From: an uncultured Pelagibacteraceae bacterium
GTDB lineage: Bacteria; Pseudomonadota; Alphaproteobacteria; Pelagibacterales; Pelagibacteraceae
Reading direction: 5' to 3'
NCBI GenBank assembly: GCA_902573235.1
Contig: CACGIZ010000003.1
Span: forward strand, 18,324 to 82,323
DNA length: 64,000 nt
The position numbers were made by a program, and so were the translations under genes. The notes under the pieces were generated by a model. The model was not told the origin of the DNA and made no database searches. It saw only the letters and a list, made by a program, of their open reading frames with translations. Shown one piece after another: positions 8,992-18,076 of this stretch (its first letter is position 1; each line of letters starts with the position of its first letter).

Positions 8992-10100
8992 CCTTTCATA
9001 GGCATTACTACAAAAATACTATCAAAATCACCAGGGTCTTTTATTAATGCTGGTGAACCAGAGTCGTTAAAAAAAATTTCTATTTTTTCACCAACAACTT
9101 GTGATGCAACATCTATTAAATATCTTGAATTAAAACTAATCTCCAAATCATGATCAAATTTTACAATAAGAGTTTCTTTACCATCTCCACTATTTGCATT
9201 ATTTACAGAGAGATTAAGTGCATCTTTCGTTAGATTAAACTTAACACCATCCTTTTTATCTAGGGACACTGAAGCCACCCTGTCCACAGAGTTTAAAAAT
9301 AGTTTTAGATCTATTTCTAACTTTTTTTGGTTATTTTTTGGTATTACTTGAACATAATTTGGAAATTTGCCATCTATCAATTTTGAAATTAAAATACTTT
9401 TATCTAATTCGAATTTAATTTTTGATTTTAAATTAGAAATTTTAACATCTCCATCATAACTATCTAGTAATGAGCATAATTGAAAAATAGTTTTTTTTGG
9501 CAAAATAATAGGTTCAAATTTTATTTTTTCTCCCAACCTTATTTTTGAAATAGACATTCTATGACTATCAGTTGCAGCTGCGGTAAGATAAATTTTATCT
9601 TCAACTTCAGTCTGATGAAAATAAATACCACTTAAATAATGTCTAGTTTCATCATTAGAAATAGAAAACTTACATTTATTTAATAATTTTAGTAACTGTT
9701 TTGACTTTATTGAAAATTGATTTTCATCAAAATTTTCATCAGTGATTGGAAATTCTGAAGCACTTATACAATTTAGATTAAAAATAGATTTCTCTGACTC
9801 TAAATGCAACTTACTTGCATCTGTCAAATTTAAATTAATTTTTTGTCCTGATGCAAACTTTCTAACAATATCATACATTATTGACGAAGTAGTTGTTGTT
9901 TTACCTTCCTCTAACACCTCAATATTATTAATTTGATGAATAAAAATTAAATCTAAATCAGTCGCTGTAATGACCAATTTTGAGTTTTTAACTTCCAACA
10001 AAATATTTGATAGTATTGGTAAAGTACTTCTTTTTTCGATAACTCCTTGACAATAATTTAATGCTTGTTGAAGATCTTGTTGGTTTACATTAAATTTCAT
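8988..10100 (-). CDS. dnaN: DNA polymerase III beta sliding clamp
   Basis: Ring-shaped processivity clamp of the replicative polymerase. The 370-residue protein fits three repeated clamp domains and ends in FVVMPMKG, equivalent to the conserved C-terminal MPMR that forms part of the hydrophobic partner pocket; the final residues differ from the usual form. The N-terminus MKFNVNQQDLQQALNYCQG is typical. It follows dnaA with an 11-bp overlap, so the two are co-transcribed. No recF or gyrB follows; the next gene is convergent plsC. Confidence 0.97.
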   Translation of the reverse strand: MKFNVNQQDLQQALNYCQGVIEKRSTLPILSNILLEVKNSKLVITATDLDLIFIHQINNIEVLEEGKTTTTSSIMYDIVRKFASGQKINLNLTDASKLHLESEKSIFNLNCISASEFPITDENFDENQFSIKSKQLLKLLNKCKFSISNDETRHYLSGIYFHQTEVEDKIYLTAAATDSHRMSISKIRLGEKIKFEPIILPKKTIFQLCSLLDSYDGDVKISNLKSKIKFELDKSILISKLIDGKFPNYVQVIPKNNQKKLEIDLKLFLNSVDRVASVSLDKKDGVKFNLTKDALNLSVNNANSGDGKETLIVKFDHDLEISFNSRYLIDVASQVVGEKIEIFFNDSGSPALIKDPGDFDSIFVVMPMKG

Positions 10101-11514
10101 TTTGCTTTTCGTTATATAAAATCTGATTTTTTAATTTATTAATATTTTCAACCATCTGAGGATCGATCTCTTTCAGTCTTTCAATAGTTTTGACAGAGTG
10201 AATTATTGTTGTGTGATCTCTATTAGAAAATTCTCGACCTATTTCAGGCAAAGATTTAGAGGTTAAAATTTTGGTTAAATAAATGGCTGTTTGTCTTGGT
10301 CTGACCAAATATCTTGATCTACGTGAGGATAGCATCTCATTTTTACTTATTTTGAAAAATTTACAAACTAAAGTTTGAATCAGATCTATTGTAACTTTAT
10401 TTTCAGTCAAATTCAAAAGATCTTTTAAAACAATTTTAGTTTCACTTAAATTTGGTAATTTCTTGTAAACTTTAGAAAAAGAAATTATTCTATTAACAGC
10501 ACCAATAATTTCTCTTACACTAGCGGTAATTTCTGTACTTATAAAATCTTGAATATCATCAGAAAATTTTATTTCCTCAGAGTAAAAATCATTTAATTCT
10601 TCGATCTTTTTTTTAATAATTTTTTTTCTCAGCTCATATTCAGGTTTTTGAATATCAACTACTAAACCACCTGAAAATCTAGATTTAATTCTCTCTTGAA
10701 TTCTAGAAAGCTTATTTGGAGCTCGATCAGCAGACACAATTATTTGCGAACCTTTATCTATTAATGCATTAAACGTATGAAAAAATTCTTCTTGCATCGC
10801 TTCTTTCCCATTCATAAATTGAATATCATCAATCAGTAAAATGTCAGTATTTCTAAAGTATTCTTTAAATTTGACCATTTCATTAGATTTAATCGATTTT
10901 ACAAATTGATACATAAAACGTTCTGCCGAAATAAACATAACTTTTTTATTAATTTTTTTAAATTCCAAACCTATAGAATTTAGCAGATGTGTTTTTCCCA
11001 TACCAACTCCAGCATAGATATAAAATGGATTGTAATGAGATACGTTTTCCATAGTTTTTAATGATGCCTCATAAGCTAACTTGTTACTTCTTCCTAAAAT
11101 AAAGTTTTCAAATCTTTTGTTTGGATCAATACGATTATATTGTAAGAAAGAATCTTTTATAAATGAAATATTTTCTTTATCTTGAATAAATTTAGCACTT
11201 TGATTTTTTTCAAACTCACTTTTTGATTTTGCCTCAATAATTTTAAATTCAATTCTTATTATATCCTTTTTATATATTTTAATTATTTTCAAAATTTGAT
11301 CTAAATATCTTGATGTTATCCAATCTCGAATGAATCTAGTTGGTACAGATAGTATCAAATAATTGTTAAACTCTTCAAGAAAATCAATTTTTTTTAACCA
11401 GCTCTCATAAATTTCAGGTCCTAATTTATTTTTCATCTCCATTTGAACTAAGTTCCAATTTAAAGAATTAGATTTCAAATTATCTAAATTATTTTTTGAA
11501 AATGTATTATTCAT
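10090..11514 (-). CDS. dnaA: Chromosomal replication initiator DnaA
   Basis: AAA+ initiator that binds DnaA boxes and opens the origin. In the 474-residue protein, domain I is about 16-95 (LGPEIYESWLKKIDF), the linker to about 125 is short, Walker A GVGMGKTH is at 169-176, Walker B is in DILLIDDIQFMNG, and the box VII arginine region lies in RIQERIKSRFSGG. The C-terminal helix-turn-helix carries the DnaA signature FSNRDHTTIIHS. It overlaps dnaN. Upstream is the largest intergenic space in the window; I found no clear DnaA-box cluster there, so the origin position is not settled. Confidence 0.98.
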   Translation of the reverse strand: MNNTFSKNNLDNLKSNSLNWNLVQMEMKNKLGPEIYESWLKKIDFLEEFNNYLILSVPTRFIRDWITSRYLDQILKIIKIYKKDIIRIEFKIIEAKSKSEFEKNQSAKFIQDKENISFIKDSFLQYNRIDPNKRFENFILGRSNKLAYEASLKTMENVSHYNPFYIYAGVGMGKTHLLNSIGLEFKKINKKVMFISAERFMYQFVKSIKSNEMVKFKEYFRNTDILLIDDIQFMNGKEAMQEEFFHTFNALIDKGSQIIVSADRAPNKLSRIQERIKSRFSGGLVVDIQKPEYELRKKIIKKKIEELNDFYSEEIKFSDDIQDFISTEITASVREIIGAVNRIISFSKVYKKLPNLSETKIVLKDLLNLTENKVTIDLIQTLVCKFFKISKNEMLSSRRSRYLVRPRQTAIYLTKILTSKSLPEIGREFSNRDHTTIIHSVKTIERLKEIDPQMVENINKLKNQILYNEKQNEI

Positions 11515-11777
11515 AAATTATCGGAGAGACTTCAGTTAGAGCCATTATAAAAATTTTGCAAGAAATAATTCTTTTTTTTAAAAAAAAAATAAAATCTAGG
11601 ATTGTGTAACAAAATTTTTTTTAAGAAAAAAAATATTTATTGATTAAATTTTAAATAAAATTTGTGATTGAATTAAAAATATTAATTAGTTTACTAAATC
11701 TAAATATTGATATTCTTTATTATCAGTTCATACATGATGCGTATGCTTTAGGTTGATTCAACCTTTAGTATTTTAGA
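11515..11777. other. 263-bp intergenic region between rpsT and dnaA, very AT-rich
   Basis: The longest non-coding stretch in the window. It carries runs of A and T (around 11571-11590 and 11611-11640), and a near-perfect palindrome AGGTTGATTCAACCT at 11750-11764 just downstream of rpsT. A consensus -10 hexamer for dnaA lies near its other end. I looked for TTATCCACA-type DnaA boxes on both strands; the best is the 9-mer TGTTACACA near 11603, matching only 6 of 9 positions. Origin function is therefore not supported by box content. Confidence 0.5.
11544..11549 (-). promoter_or_regulatory. Candidate -10 element of the dnaA promoter
   Basis: The minus strand reads TATAAT exactly, 30 bp upstream of the dnaA start codon, predicting a leader of about 22-25 nt. 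The hexamer 17 bp upstream of it is GAATTA, not a good -35 match, so only the -10 half is supported. In a region this AT-rich a chance TATAAT is quite possible. Confidence 0.3.
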
Positions 11778-12038
11778 CTATATGTTGGCTATTTTTTTTG
11801 TAATTCTCGAGACGTTTCTTGACGCGTTTTGTTTTTTGATTATTCCTGTTTTAGCAATTTTCATTAGTTCTGAATTCAACTTAGGTAAGAATTTAAGTGC
11901 CTCAGGTTTTTTTTTACTATCTATAAGAGAGTTCATCTTCTTTAATGCATTTTTATATCTGCTCTTTCTAGCTTTATTAACTGCTGTTTGTTTTGCAATT
12001 CTTCTTATTCTTTTGATCGCGGATTTAGTATTAGCCAT
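11778..12038 (-). CDS. rpsT: 30S ribosomal protein S20
   Basis: Small-subunit primary binding protein contacting 16S rRNA. The 86-residue, strongly basic protein begins MANTKSAIKRIRRIAKQ, the standard S20 N-terminus, and has the helical Lys/Arg-rich body; length matches the family. There is no Shine-Dalgarno sequence upstream of the start, and a good sigma70-type promoter places the transcription start almost at the ATG, so the mRNA may be leaderless. It is separated from mutM by 49 bp and from dnaA by the long AT-rich gap. Confidence 0.96.
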   Translation of the reverse strand: MANTKSAIKRIRRIAKQTAVNKARKSRYKNALKKMNSLIDSKKKPEALKFLPKLNSELMKIAKTGIIKKQNASRNVSRITKKIANI

Positions 12039-12046
12039 AGCGCTGG

Positions 12047-12075
12047 GGTATAACTTGAGAATTTATTTTGGTCAA
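12047..12075 (-). promoter_or_regulatory. Sigma70-type promoter of rpsT
   Basis: On the minus strand: -35 TTGACC (12075 to 12070), a 17-bp spacer, and -10 TATACC (12052 to 12047). The -10 ends only 8 bp before the rpsT start codon, so the expected transcription start falls at or within 1-2 nt of the A of ATG. Both hexamers and the spacing are good, and the site sits just after the mutM stop codon. Confidence 0.6.
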
Positions 12076-12087
12076 TCAAATAATTGA

Positions 12088-12951
12088 TCATTTTTGACAA
12101 GAATTACAAAAAAAGGTTGATCTATTAGAAATAATTTTTCTCAAAATGATTCCTTTACATTTGTGTCTTTTACATTTTCTACCTTCTCTTTGATAAACTT
12201 TAAAATTTTTTTGAAAATTACCTTTCTCCCCAGAAATATTTTTAAAATCTCTTATACTTGAACCCCCAAAATTAATTGCTTCAGATAGTACTTTTCTAGA
12301 ATTATAAGCTATTTTTTTATAATCAATCTTATGCAAAGAGCTCACTTTTTTAGTAGGTTTAATTTCACATAAAAATAAAATTTCACTTGCATAAATATTT
12401 CCAATTCCTGATACAAAATTTTGATCTAATAAAAAATTTTTAACATTTTTACTCTTATTTTTGAAAAAAAAATAAATATAATTTTCATCAAATTTTTCAT
12501 TGAATGGTTCAGGACCAAACTTACCAAGTTTTTTTTTTAATAAAAAATTATTTTTTATTATTTCAAAATAACCAAATCTTCTCGGATCATTATAAATTAA
12601 TTTAATATCATCAAAAATTATTTCAATATGATTATGTTTTTTTGGTAAAATAGGCGCATTATAAAAACTGGTATTAGTAATAAGTTTTTTTTTAAATTTA
12701 TAGATTAGATGAATTGTTCCTGACATACCAAGATGAATCAAACAGTATGTTTTATTTGACAGGTGTAGAATTAAATATTTTGAAAATCTATCAACTTTTG
12801 TTATTTTTTTGTTTTTTAAAAAATTTTCAAAATTTAAGGGAACTTTAAATCTTAAATTTCTATTTCTAACTATTACTTTTTTGACCTTTTTTTCTTTAAT
12901 TTTTTTATTTAGTGACTGTCTGACTATTTCTACTTCTGGTAATTCTGGCAT
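12088..12951 (-). CDS. mutM: Formamidopyrimidine-DNA glycosylase
   Basis: Base-excision repair enzyme removing oxidised purines such as 8-oxoguanine, with AP-lyase activity. The 287-residue protein begins MPELPEVE, giving catalytic Pro2 and Glu3 after Met removal. It shows HLGMSG, the helix-two-turn-helix region QNFVSGIGNIYASEILF, and a C-terminal zinc finger ending FFCNSCQK. The first Cys pair of the finger is CKRHKC (four residues between) rather than the usual two. It is divergent from ubiE with 31 bp between start codons. Confidence 0.96.
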   Translation of the reverse strand: MPELPEVEIVRQSLNKKIKEKKVKKVIVRNRNLRFKVPLNFENFLKNKKITKVDRFSKYLILHLSNKTYCLIHLGMSGTIHLIYKFKKKLITNTSFYNAPILPKKHNHIEIIFDDIKLIYNDPRRFGYFEIIKNNFLLKKKLGKFGPEPFNEKFDENYIYFFFKNKSKNVKNFLLDQNFVSGIGNIYASEILFLCEIKPTKKVSSLHKIDYKKIAYNSRKVLSEAINFGGSSIRDFKNISGEKGNFQKNFKVYQREGRKCKRHKCKGIILRKIISNRSTFFCNSCQK

Positions 12952-12982
12952 TTGGCACTATATTGAATATATAACTTATTTT

Positions 12983-13687
12983 ATGCAACAATATCTACAA
13001 AATAAAAAAGGGCTAGTGCAAAACGTATTTGATCAAGTTTATGATCAATATGATTTAATGAATGATTTAATGTCATTAGGCACTCATCGTTTGTGGAAAA
13101 GCACCATGCTTAACATAATGAATCCCTCAAAGAATCAAAAATTAATTGACGTTGCTTGTGGGACAGGAGATATAGCAAAACTTTTTTTAAAACATGTCAA
13201 TAAATCATCAGAGATTACATGTGTTGATCCGAATAAAGGAATGATAAATAAAGGAAAAATAAAGTTAAAACATTACAAAAATTTAAAATGGATAATTGCA
13301 CCAGCAGAAAAGCTTCCACTTCAAGATAATCTATTTGATTTTTACACAATAAGCTTCGGATTAAGAAATACAAAAAAATTAGATAAATCCTTAGCAGAAG
13401 CTTATAGAGTTTTGAAACCTGGTGGAAGATTTCTATGTCTTGAGTTTTCAAAAATACAAAATTCAAATTTAGATTTCATTTATAAGAATTATTCCAAAAT
13501 TATACCAACCATAGGAAAATTTGTGGTTGGTAAAGAACAACCTTATGAATACCTAATAAAAAGTATAAAAAACTTCATTAACCAAGATGAATTAATCGAT
13601 TTAATGATAAAAAAGAATTTTAAAAAGTGTTCTTACAGAAATCTGTCTGGCGGAATAGTTTCTATACATAGTGGATGGAAATATTGA
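12983..13687 (+). CDS. ubiE: Ubiquinone/menaquinone C-methyltransferase
   Basis: SAM-dependent C-methyltransferase of ubiquinone synthesis. I place the start at the ATG giving MQQYLQNKKGLVQNVFDQVY, because a longer reading runs back through mutM and encodes no family sequence. The 234-residue protein has motif I VACGTGDIA, DPNKGM, the FGLRN block and PGGRFLCLEFSK, all characteristic of UbiE/COQ5. The stop codon overlaps the preferred ubiB start as TGATG, so the two are translationally coupled. Confidence 0.95.
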   Translation: MQQYLQNKKGLVQNVFDQVYDQYDLMNDLMSLGTHRLWKSTMLNIMNPSKNQKLIDVACGTGDIAKLFLKHVNKSSEITCVDPNKGMINKGKIKLKHYKNLKWIIAPAEKLPLQDNLFDFYTISFGLRNTKKLDKSLAEAYRVLKPGGRFLCLEFSKIQNSNLDFIYKNYSKIIPTIGKFVVGKEQPYEYLIKSIKNFINQDELIDLMIKKNFKKCSYRNLSGGIVSIHSGWKY

Positions 13688-15255
13688 TGATAAAAAAATT
13701 AATTATATTATTCAAATTAGGTAGAAAAGTAGCCAAATCTGATATACTGAATATTATCACAAAATTCAAAGAACCTCCTCTCACGATAAAATTGATATTT
13801 AAAATCTTATCTTTTTCATTCTCAAAAAAGGAAGAAACAAATCTGAGTCAGGATGAAGGAGAGAGATTGTCCAGCTCACTTGAGTCTATGGGGACTACTT
13901 TTATAAAGCTTGGCCAATTTTTAGCAACTAGACCAGATATAATTGGAGAAGAATTATCAAAAAAACTAGAAAATCTCCAGGATAAATTACCTCCTTTCTC
14001 ATTAATTCAAGCAAAAGAAATTATTAAAAATGATCTGGGTAATGACACTTATAACTCAATTATTAATTTAAGTGAGCCTGTTGCTGCAGCTTCAATAGCT
14101 CAGGTACATAAAGCACAGATAAACGAGAATGGTACTATTAAAGATGTAGCAATAAAAATTCTCAGACCAAATATAAAAAAAATATTTAATGAAGAGATAG
14201 ATGCTATGATGCTTTTTGCCTTTTTAATTGAGTCTTTTGTAAAAAAAACAAAGAGACTTAAACTAGTTGAGGTTGTCTTTTTACTTAAAGAAATTACAAA
14301 TTTAGAAATGGACTTGAGGTTTGAAGCTGCTGCTGCAAATGAATATGCAGAAAATACTAAAAATGACATCGGATTTCGAGTGCCTGAAATTTACTGGAAT
14401 TATACGAGCGAAAACGTAATGACTTTAGATTGGGTTGATGGAATATCAATTCGAGAAACACAAGAACTCAAAAACAAAAATTTTAATACAAAAAAAATTG
14501 CAGAAGATATAATTCAAAATTTTTTAAGACATGCGGTGAGGGATGGCTTTTTTCATGCAGATATGCATCAAGGAAATGTATTTATTGATAAAGATGCTCA
14601 AATAGTGCCAATAGATTTTGGAATTATGGGCAGACTAGATAAAATGAGTAAAAGATTCTTAGCTGAGATATTATTTGGTTTTATTCAAAGAGACTATCGT
14701 AAAGTAGCTGAAGTACACCTGATTGCTGGCTTAGTTCCAAAAGAAGTTCCTATAGATGATTTAGCGCAAGCATTAAGATCCATTGGAGAGCCAATTTTTG
14801 GTCAAGCAGTAAAAGATATTTCTGGCGGAAAACTATTAAAACAACTTTTTGATGTGACTGAAAAATTTAATATGCAGACCCAACCTCAGCTTTTGATGCT
14901 GCAAAAAACAATGGTTGTTGTAGAAGGAGTGGCAAGAAAACTAAATCCTGAAACAAATATCTGGACGACTTCCAAACCTGTTCTTGAAAATTGGTTAAGA
15001 GAAACCAAAGACCCAATGACAAAGATTAATGAAACTCTTCAAAACACATCAGAAGTAATTAAAAGATTACCAGAATTTCCAGAAATAATGGACAAAGCAA
15101 ATCAGGCTCTTACTTATTTAGCCAGTGGGCAAATACCACAAAATTCTAACTCTTATACTGCTTTAAATACTCAAAAATCAGAAATGATCGCTTTTAGAAA
15201 TCAATCTATTATTGGTTTATTAGTCCTTGTAATTTTTGGAATTTTAATATTTTAA
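13687..15255 (+). CDS. ubiB: Ubiquinone biosynthesis atypical kinase UbiB
   Basis: ABC1/UbiB-family ATPase needed for ubiquinone synthesis. The protein (522 residues from this ATG) has the family KxGQ motif in FIKLGQFLATRPDI, the alanine-rich nucleotide loop PVAAASIAQVHKA, the catalytic HADMHQGNVF and DFGIMGRL motifs, and a C-terminal hydrophobic anchor (about the last 18 residues). The start at 13687 overlaps the ubiE stop as TGATG; an in-frame ATG at 13675 would add four residues and is also possible. coaBC follows after 8 bp. Confidence 0.94.
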   Translation: MIKKLIILFKLGRKVAKSDILNIITKFKEPPLTIKLIFKILSFSFSKKEETNLSQDEGERLSSSLESMGTTFIKLGQFLATRPDIIGEELSKKLENLQDKLPPFSLIQAKEIIKNDLGNDTYNSIINLSEPVAAASIAQVHKAQINENGTIKDVAIKILRPNIKKIFNEEIDAMMLFAFLIESFVKKTKRLKLVEVVFLLKEITNLEMDLRFEAAAANEYAENTKNDIGFRVPEIYWNYTSENVMTLDWVDGISIRETQELKNKNFNTKKIAEDIIQNFLRHAVRDGFFHADMHQGNVFIDKDAQIVPIDFGIMGRLDKMSKRFLAEILFGFIQRDYRKVAEVHLIAGLVPKEVPIDDLAQALRSIGEPIFGQAVKDISGGKLLKQLFDVTEKFNMQTQPQLLMLQKTMVVVEGVARKLNPETNIWTTSKPVLENWLRETKDPMTKINETLQNTSEVIKRLPEFPEIMDKANQALTYLASGQIPQNSNSYTALNTQKSEMIAFRNQSIIGLLVLVIFGILIF

Positions 15256-15263
15256 TCCATTCG

Positions 15264-16463
15264 ATGAATTATTTAAGTAGTAAAAAAATTCTGTTGATAA
15301 TTTGTGGTGGTATAGCAGCCTATAAAAGTCTTGAAATAATAAGACTTTTAAAAAAAAGGGGTGTGATAATAAAAACAATTCTTACTAAAAGAGGTGCTGA
15401 ATTTGTTACACCACTCTCAATTACCTCATTATCTCAATCAAAAGTTTATCAAGATCTTTTTAGTGTAGAAAACGAAGCAGAGATGGATCATATTAGTCTT
15501 TCAAGATGGGCTGACCTTATACTAATTGCGCCCGCAACAGCTAATACAATATCTAAACTTGCTAATGGAAATGCTGATGATTTAGCATCCACAGTTGCTC
15601 TTGCTTCAAACAAAAAAATTTTTGTTGCTCCTGCAATGAATGTGAGAATGTGGGACCATCAATCTACTAGAGAAAATATATCTAAACTAAAAACTTATAG
15701 CTATAAATTAATTGGTCCAGAAATTGGAGATATGGCATGTGGCGAATACGGTGAAGGAAAAATGTTAGAGCCAAAGAATATATTAGATGAAATTGAAAAA
15801 TATTTTAAAAATTTAAGAAAAAATAATAAATTAAAAGCTATTGTGACTGCAGGCCCAACCAATGAACACATTGATCCAGTAAGATTTATTACAAATAAAT
15901 CAAGTGGTAAGCAGGGATACGAGATAGCAAAATCATTATCAAAAAAAGGTTTTGATACAACTTTAATTTCAGGTCCAACAAAGTTAGAAATAAATGACGA
16001 AATTAATTTGATAAATGTAGAAACTACTGAAGAAATGTTTAAAGCGACACTCAATAGTTTGCCTACTGATGTTGCGATTTTTTCAGCAGCAGTAGGTGAT
16101 TATAAAGTAAAAAAAAAGTCTGAAAGAAAGATAAAAAAGCAAAATAAACTTAATTTAGAGTTAGAAAAAAATGTAGATATTCTCAATTATGTTTCAAATC
16201 ATAATTCTTTAAGACCTAGACTTGTTGTTGGTTTCGCTGCTGAAACTGATAATTTAGAGAATAATGCAATAAATAAACTAAATGAAAAAAATTGTGATTG
16301 GATTGTTGCGAATGATGTTTCAAATAAAAAAATTGGGTTTAATTCAGATTTTAATGAAGTCTCAATTTTTTATAAAGATAATAAAATCGAAAAACTAAAA
16401 TACAAACCTAAATCTGAAATCTCAGATGAGTTAGTTGATAAAATTATTAATCATTTAAACTAA
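15264..16463 (+). CDS. coaBC: Bifunctional phosphopantothenoylcysteine decarboxylase/synthetase
   Basis: Two consecutive steps of coenzyme A synthesis. The CoaC half (about 1-185) is a flavoprotein decarboxylase with CGGIAAYKSLE, the PAMNVRMW motif and the catalytic-cysteine loop MACGEYGEGKM. The CoaB half (about 190-399) has TAGPTNEHIDPVR and ITNKSSGKQGYEIAK for nucleotide binding, and NDVSNKKIGFNSDFNEV. Length 399 is normal. Its final base overlaps the dut start codon (TAATG), continuing the coupled ubiE-ubiB-coaBC-dut series. Confidence 0.96.
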   Translation: MNYLSSKKILLIICGGIAAYKSLEIIRLLKKRGVIIKTILTKRGAEFVTPLSITSLSQSKVYQDLFSVENEAEMDHISLSRWADLILIAPATANTISKLANGNADDLASTVALASNKKIFVAPAMNVRMWDHQSTRENISKLKTYSYKLIGPEIGDMACGEYGEGKMLEPKNILDEIEKYFKNLRKNNKLKAIVTAGPTNEHIDPVRFITNKSSGKQGYEIAKSLSKKGFDTTLISGPTKLEINDEINLINVETTEEMFKATLNSLPTDVAIFSAAVGDYKVKKKSERKIKKQNKLNLELEKNVDILNYVSNHNSLRPRLVVGFAAETDNLENNAINKLNEKNCDWIVANDVSNKKIGFNSDFNEVSIFYKDNKIEKLKYKPKSEISDELVDKIINHLN

Positions 16464-16900
16464 TGGTTAAGGTTTTAGTAAAAAAATTAAATTCATTAGC
16501 TAAGTTACCATCATATAAAACAGATGGTGCATCTGGTATGGACTTAATGGCTTGTATTGAAAAACCAATAAGTTTAGAACCAGGAAAATCATGTCTAATT
16601 CCAACTGGATTGTCAGTTGCATTTTCTGAAAAATATGAAATTCAAATTAGACCTAGATCGGGTTTAGCAGCAAAAAATAGTATTAGTGTTTTAAATACAC
16701 CTGGCACTATTGATAGTGATTACAGAGGAGAGCTAAAAATAATTTTATTTAATCACAGTAATAAAAATTTTATAATTAAAAATAATGATAGAATTGCTCA
16801 AATGGTTTTAACTCCAATTGTAAAAATGGAATTAGAAGAAATAAATGAACTTCCAAATTCCAATAGAGGTGATGGAGGTTTTGGTTCAACTGGTAAATGA
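16463..16900 (+). CDS. dut: Deoxyuridine 5'-triphosphate nucleotidohydrolase
   Basis: Hydrolyses dUTP to dUMP and PPi, keeping uracil out of DNA and feeding dTMP synthesis. The 145-residue trimeric-dUTPase shows motif 1 SGMDLMA, motif 2 RPRSGLAAKN, motif 3 NTPGTIDSDYRGELKI, motif 4 RIAQMVLTP, and the C-terminal motif 5 NRGDGGFGSTGK that closes over the active site. It is flanked by coaBC and the MoeB/ThiF-like gene, both overlapping, as in other alphaproteobacteria. Confidence 0.97.
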   Translation: MVKVLVKKLNSLAKLPSYKTDGASGMDLMACIEKPISLEPGKSCLIPTGLSVAFSEKYEIQIRPRSGLAAKNSISVLNTPGTIDSDYRGELKIILFNHSNKNFIIKNNDRIAQMVLTPIVKMELEEINELPNSNRGDGGFGSTGK

Positions 16901-17628
16901 AAAACGGTTTAAATAAATCTCAAATAGAAAGATTTTCAAGACAATTAGTTTTAAAGAACATAGGTGCAAAAGGACAAAAAAAGATTTTGTCTTCTAAAGT
17001 TTTAATTGTTGGTATTGGGGGCTTAGGATGTCCTGCTGCAGAAAATTTAGTTAGAGCAGGTGTTGGGATTGTTGGATTAATAGACAACGATGTTGTTAAT
17101 CTATCAAATATTCATAGACAAAGTTTGTTTAGTTCCAAAGACATAAAAAAATATAAAGTTATTGTAGCAGCTAAAAAACTCAAAGAAATTAATCCACAAA
17201 CAAAAATTAAAACTTATAAATTAAGACTTAATGAAAAAAATATCAAAAATATAATTAAGGATTATGAATTAATAATTGATGGCTCTGATAATTTTAAAAC
17301 AAAATTTTTGATAAATGATTATTGCATTAAATTGAAAAAAAAATTAATCACCGGCGCTATAAGTAAATTTGATGGTCATGTATTCACATTTGATTTTAAA
17401 GATAAAAAAACAGTATCTTTAAAGAATTTTTATCAAGAAAAAGAGATTTCTGATGATATTTTTAATTGCGAATTTGATGGAGTTCTTGGGACAACTGCAA
17501 CAATAGTAGGGGCTACACAAGCAAATGAAGCTTTAAAATTACTTATGGAAATTGGTAAAAATTTGAAAAATCAAATATTAATCATTGATCTTTTAAATCT
17601 TAGTTTTAGAAAAGTTAAATTCAAATAA
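16897..17628 (+). CDS. MoeB/ThiF-family adenylyltransferase
   Basis: E1-like enzyme that adenylates the C-terminus of a ubiquitin-fold sulfur carrier (MoaD or ThiS). The 243-residue protein has the glycine-rich GIGGLGCPAAENLVRAG, DNDVVNLSNIHRQ, the IDGSDNFKTKFLIND block, and LGTTATIVGATQANEALKLL near the end. The usual Cys-rich zinc-binding insert is largely missing: only NCEF remains before GVLG, so the structural zinc may be absent. MoeB, ThiF and HesA cannot be separated from sequence alone, and no carrier gene is adjacent. Confidence 0.88.
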   Translation: MKNGLNKSQIERFSRQLVLKNIGAKGQKKILSSKVLIVGIGGLGCPAAENLVRAGVGIVGLIDNDVVNLSNIHRQSLFSSKDIKKYKVIVAAKKLKEINPQTKIKTYKLRLNEKNIKNIIKDYELIIDGSDNFKTKFLINDYCIKLKKKLITGAISKFDGHVFTFDFKDKKTVSLKNFYQEKEISDDIFNCEFDGVLGTTATIVGATQANEALKLLMEIGKNLKNQILIIDLLNLSFRKVKFK

Positions 17629-17629
17629 T

Positions 17630-18076
17630 ATGTTGAAAAAAATTTATATTTCAACATTAATTTTATTTTTATTTCATTATACTATTGTTTTAGGAGAAAC
17701 TTTTCTTTCACTTAAAAAGAATAAAGTTAATGTTAGATATGGTCCAAGCTTTGATTCACCAATAAAATATGTTTATAAAAAAATAAACTTACCGATTAAA
17801 CAAATAGATAAAAAAGAAAATTGGAGGAGAATTATTGATTCTAAAAACAATAGTGGATGGATACACTGGTCACAATTAAAGAAAGTGAATTCAATAATTC
17901 CTCTCGAAAATAAGATATTGTTTAAAAAACCATCAATTTATTCAGAGCCTTTAGCAAAGATTAAAAAAGGAAGAGTTTTAGTTTTAGATAAATGCGATAG
18001 CATATGGTGTAGGGTTAAAACTGGAAAATTTAAAGGTTGGATAAAAACCAACAATATCTGGGGATCTACTAATTAA
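17630..18076 (+). CDS. Periplasmic bacterial SH3-domain protein
   Basis: A 148-residue exported protein: residues 1-22 are a signal peptide, followed by two SH3b-like repeats, the first with KKNKVNVRYGPSFDSPIKY and ending SGWIHWSQL, the second with KKPSIYSEPLAKIKKG and ending KGWIKTNNIWG. Bacterial SH3 domains often bind cell-wall peptides. Homologues are commonly annotated as SH3 domain-containing protein in alphaproteobacteria. It is the last gene of the ubiE block and overlaps the convergent DUF3501 gene by 8 bp. Confidence 0.82.
   Translation: MLKKIYISTLILFLFHYTIVLGETFLSLKKNKVNVRYGPSFDSPIKYVYKKINLPIKQIDKKENWRRIIDSKNNSGWIHWSQLKKVNSIIPLENKILFKKPSIYSEPLAKIKKGRVLVLDKCDSIWCRVKTGKFKGWIKTNNIWGSTN

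Noticed and set aside
11603..11611. Possible DnaA box near 11603
   Set aside because: Only 6 of 9 positions match TTATCCACA and no second copy is nearby.
12809..12982. Extended ubiE start overlapping mutM
   Set aside because: The extra 58 codons are antisense to mutM and hydrophobic, unlike any UbiE; the ATG at 12983 gives the normal N-terminus.
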